From M55B167 sp964406095 (GTDB lineage Bacteria; Verrucomicrobiota; Kiritimatiellia; RFP12; UBA1067), in NCBI GenBank assembly GCA_964406095.1, contig CAYOQJ010000036.1, positions 1 to 64,000 of the forward strand: 64,000 nt of DNA, given 5' to 3'. The notes beneath the pieces were generated by a model. The model made no database searches and was not told the origin of the DNA. It was given only the letters and a program-made list of their open reading frames with translations. Shown one piece after another: positions 63,860 through 64,000 of the stretch. A program made the position numbers and the translations under genes. The first letter of the stretch is position 1. Each line of letters opens with the position of its first letter.

Positions 63860-64000
63860 TTATTTAGCCTCCTGCTGAGCTTTAACGGTTTTGATACGGG
63901 CAATCTCACGGCGCAAAGTGCGAATACGAATCGGTTTTTCAACCCCGGCGCCTGATTTATGCCTGATACGCAAATCTGTCAACTCCTGAATCATAGCCTG
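63860..64000 (-). CDS. rpmC: 50S ribosomal protein L29, 3' part (gene cut by the window edge)
   Basis: The visible 46 codons read MIQELTDLRIRHKSG, then VEKPIRIRTLRREIARIKTV and end QQEAK, stop at 63862-63860. The ELTDLR and RREIARIKTV segments are typical of L29, which lines the exit tunnel opening. The stop and the rpsQ ATG are two bases apart. The start is outside the window; rplP (L16) should lie upstream. Confidence 0.9.
   Translation of the reverse strand, partial: QAMIQELTDLRIRHKSGAGVEKPIRIRTLRREIARIKTVKAQQEAK

Noticed and set aside
1..64000. CRISPR arrays, tRNA or rRNA genes
   Set aside because: No regularly spaced repeats beyond the 42-bp tandem pair and no T-loop sequence outside coding genes were seen.

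Overview
The window looks like chromosomal DNA of a Gram-negative bacterium of the PVC group, most likely Lentisphaerota or Kiritimatiellota. This is an inference. It rests on a secreted-style sulfatase with a HEAT-like tail, a Tat-exported Gfo/Idh/MocA oxidoreductase, an outer-membrane DUF481 protein, large MoxR/DUF58/VWA/DUF4159 operons, frequent TTG/GTG starts, and a ribosomal spc operon without rpmD (L30).

Layout. (1) Positions 1-4400 are an accessory edge. The 5' end of a REP-associated tyrosine transposase and a 42-bp tandem repeat cut off an M20 peptidase gene that sits behind a GNAT acetyltransferase. Next come an oxidoreductase/sugar-isomerase pair and the remains of a decayed gene family. 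(2) Positions 4539-24948, minus strand, hold operon A: small Pro/Cys-rich protein, DUF4159 protein, unknown exported protein, DUF58, BatA-like VWA protein, second VWA protein, carbohydrate-binding-like protein, very large DUF4175-like protein, TPR-type secreted protein, small exported protein, FHA-MoxR ATPase, exported SagB-like nitroreductase, and an Old-Yellow-Enzyme/GltD fusion. (3) Positions 25481-41256 carry glutamine synthetase, a beta-helix protein, a sulfatase, a DUF481 outer-membrane protein, a B12-binding radical SAM protein, a CDF metal transporter and a 2088-residue macroglobulin-like protein. (4) Positions 41659-57963, plus strand, hold operon B, a second and strongly diverged version of operon A running the opposite way. 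(5) Positions 58241-64000, minus strand, hold the spc ribosomal operon (rpmC partial, rpsQ, rplN, rplX, rplE, rpsN, rpsH, rplF, rplR, rpsE, rplO, secY), closed by a UUCG-loop terminator.

How the genes fit together. Both large operons encode the same inferred envelope machine: a MoxR AAA+ ATPase, a DUF58 partner, two membrane-anchored VWA proteins facing the periplasm, DUF4159 proteins, a DUF4175-like membrane protein with a coiled coil and a Gly-rich tail, and exported accessory proteins. Their 3' ends are bracketed by an almost identical 79-bp inverted repeat 54 kb apart (3627-3705 and 58134-58212). The operons differ in parts: A has an FHA fusion on its ATPase and two flavin redox enzymes, while B has spacers with decayed four-helix-bundle genes and an orphan AbrB-type regulator. 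The paired system is the most interesting content here; its biochemical role is not shown by the sequence.

Limits: all family calls are by eye from conserved motifs, and no search was run. Start codons were chosen from ribosome binding sites and signal peptides where these were clear.
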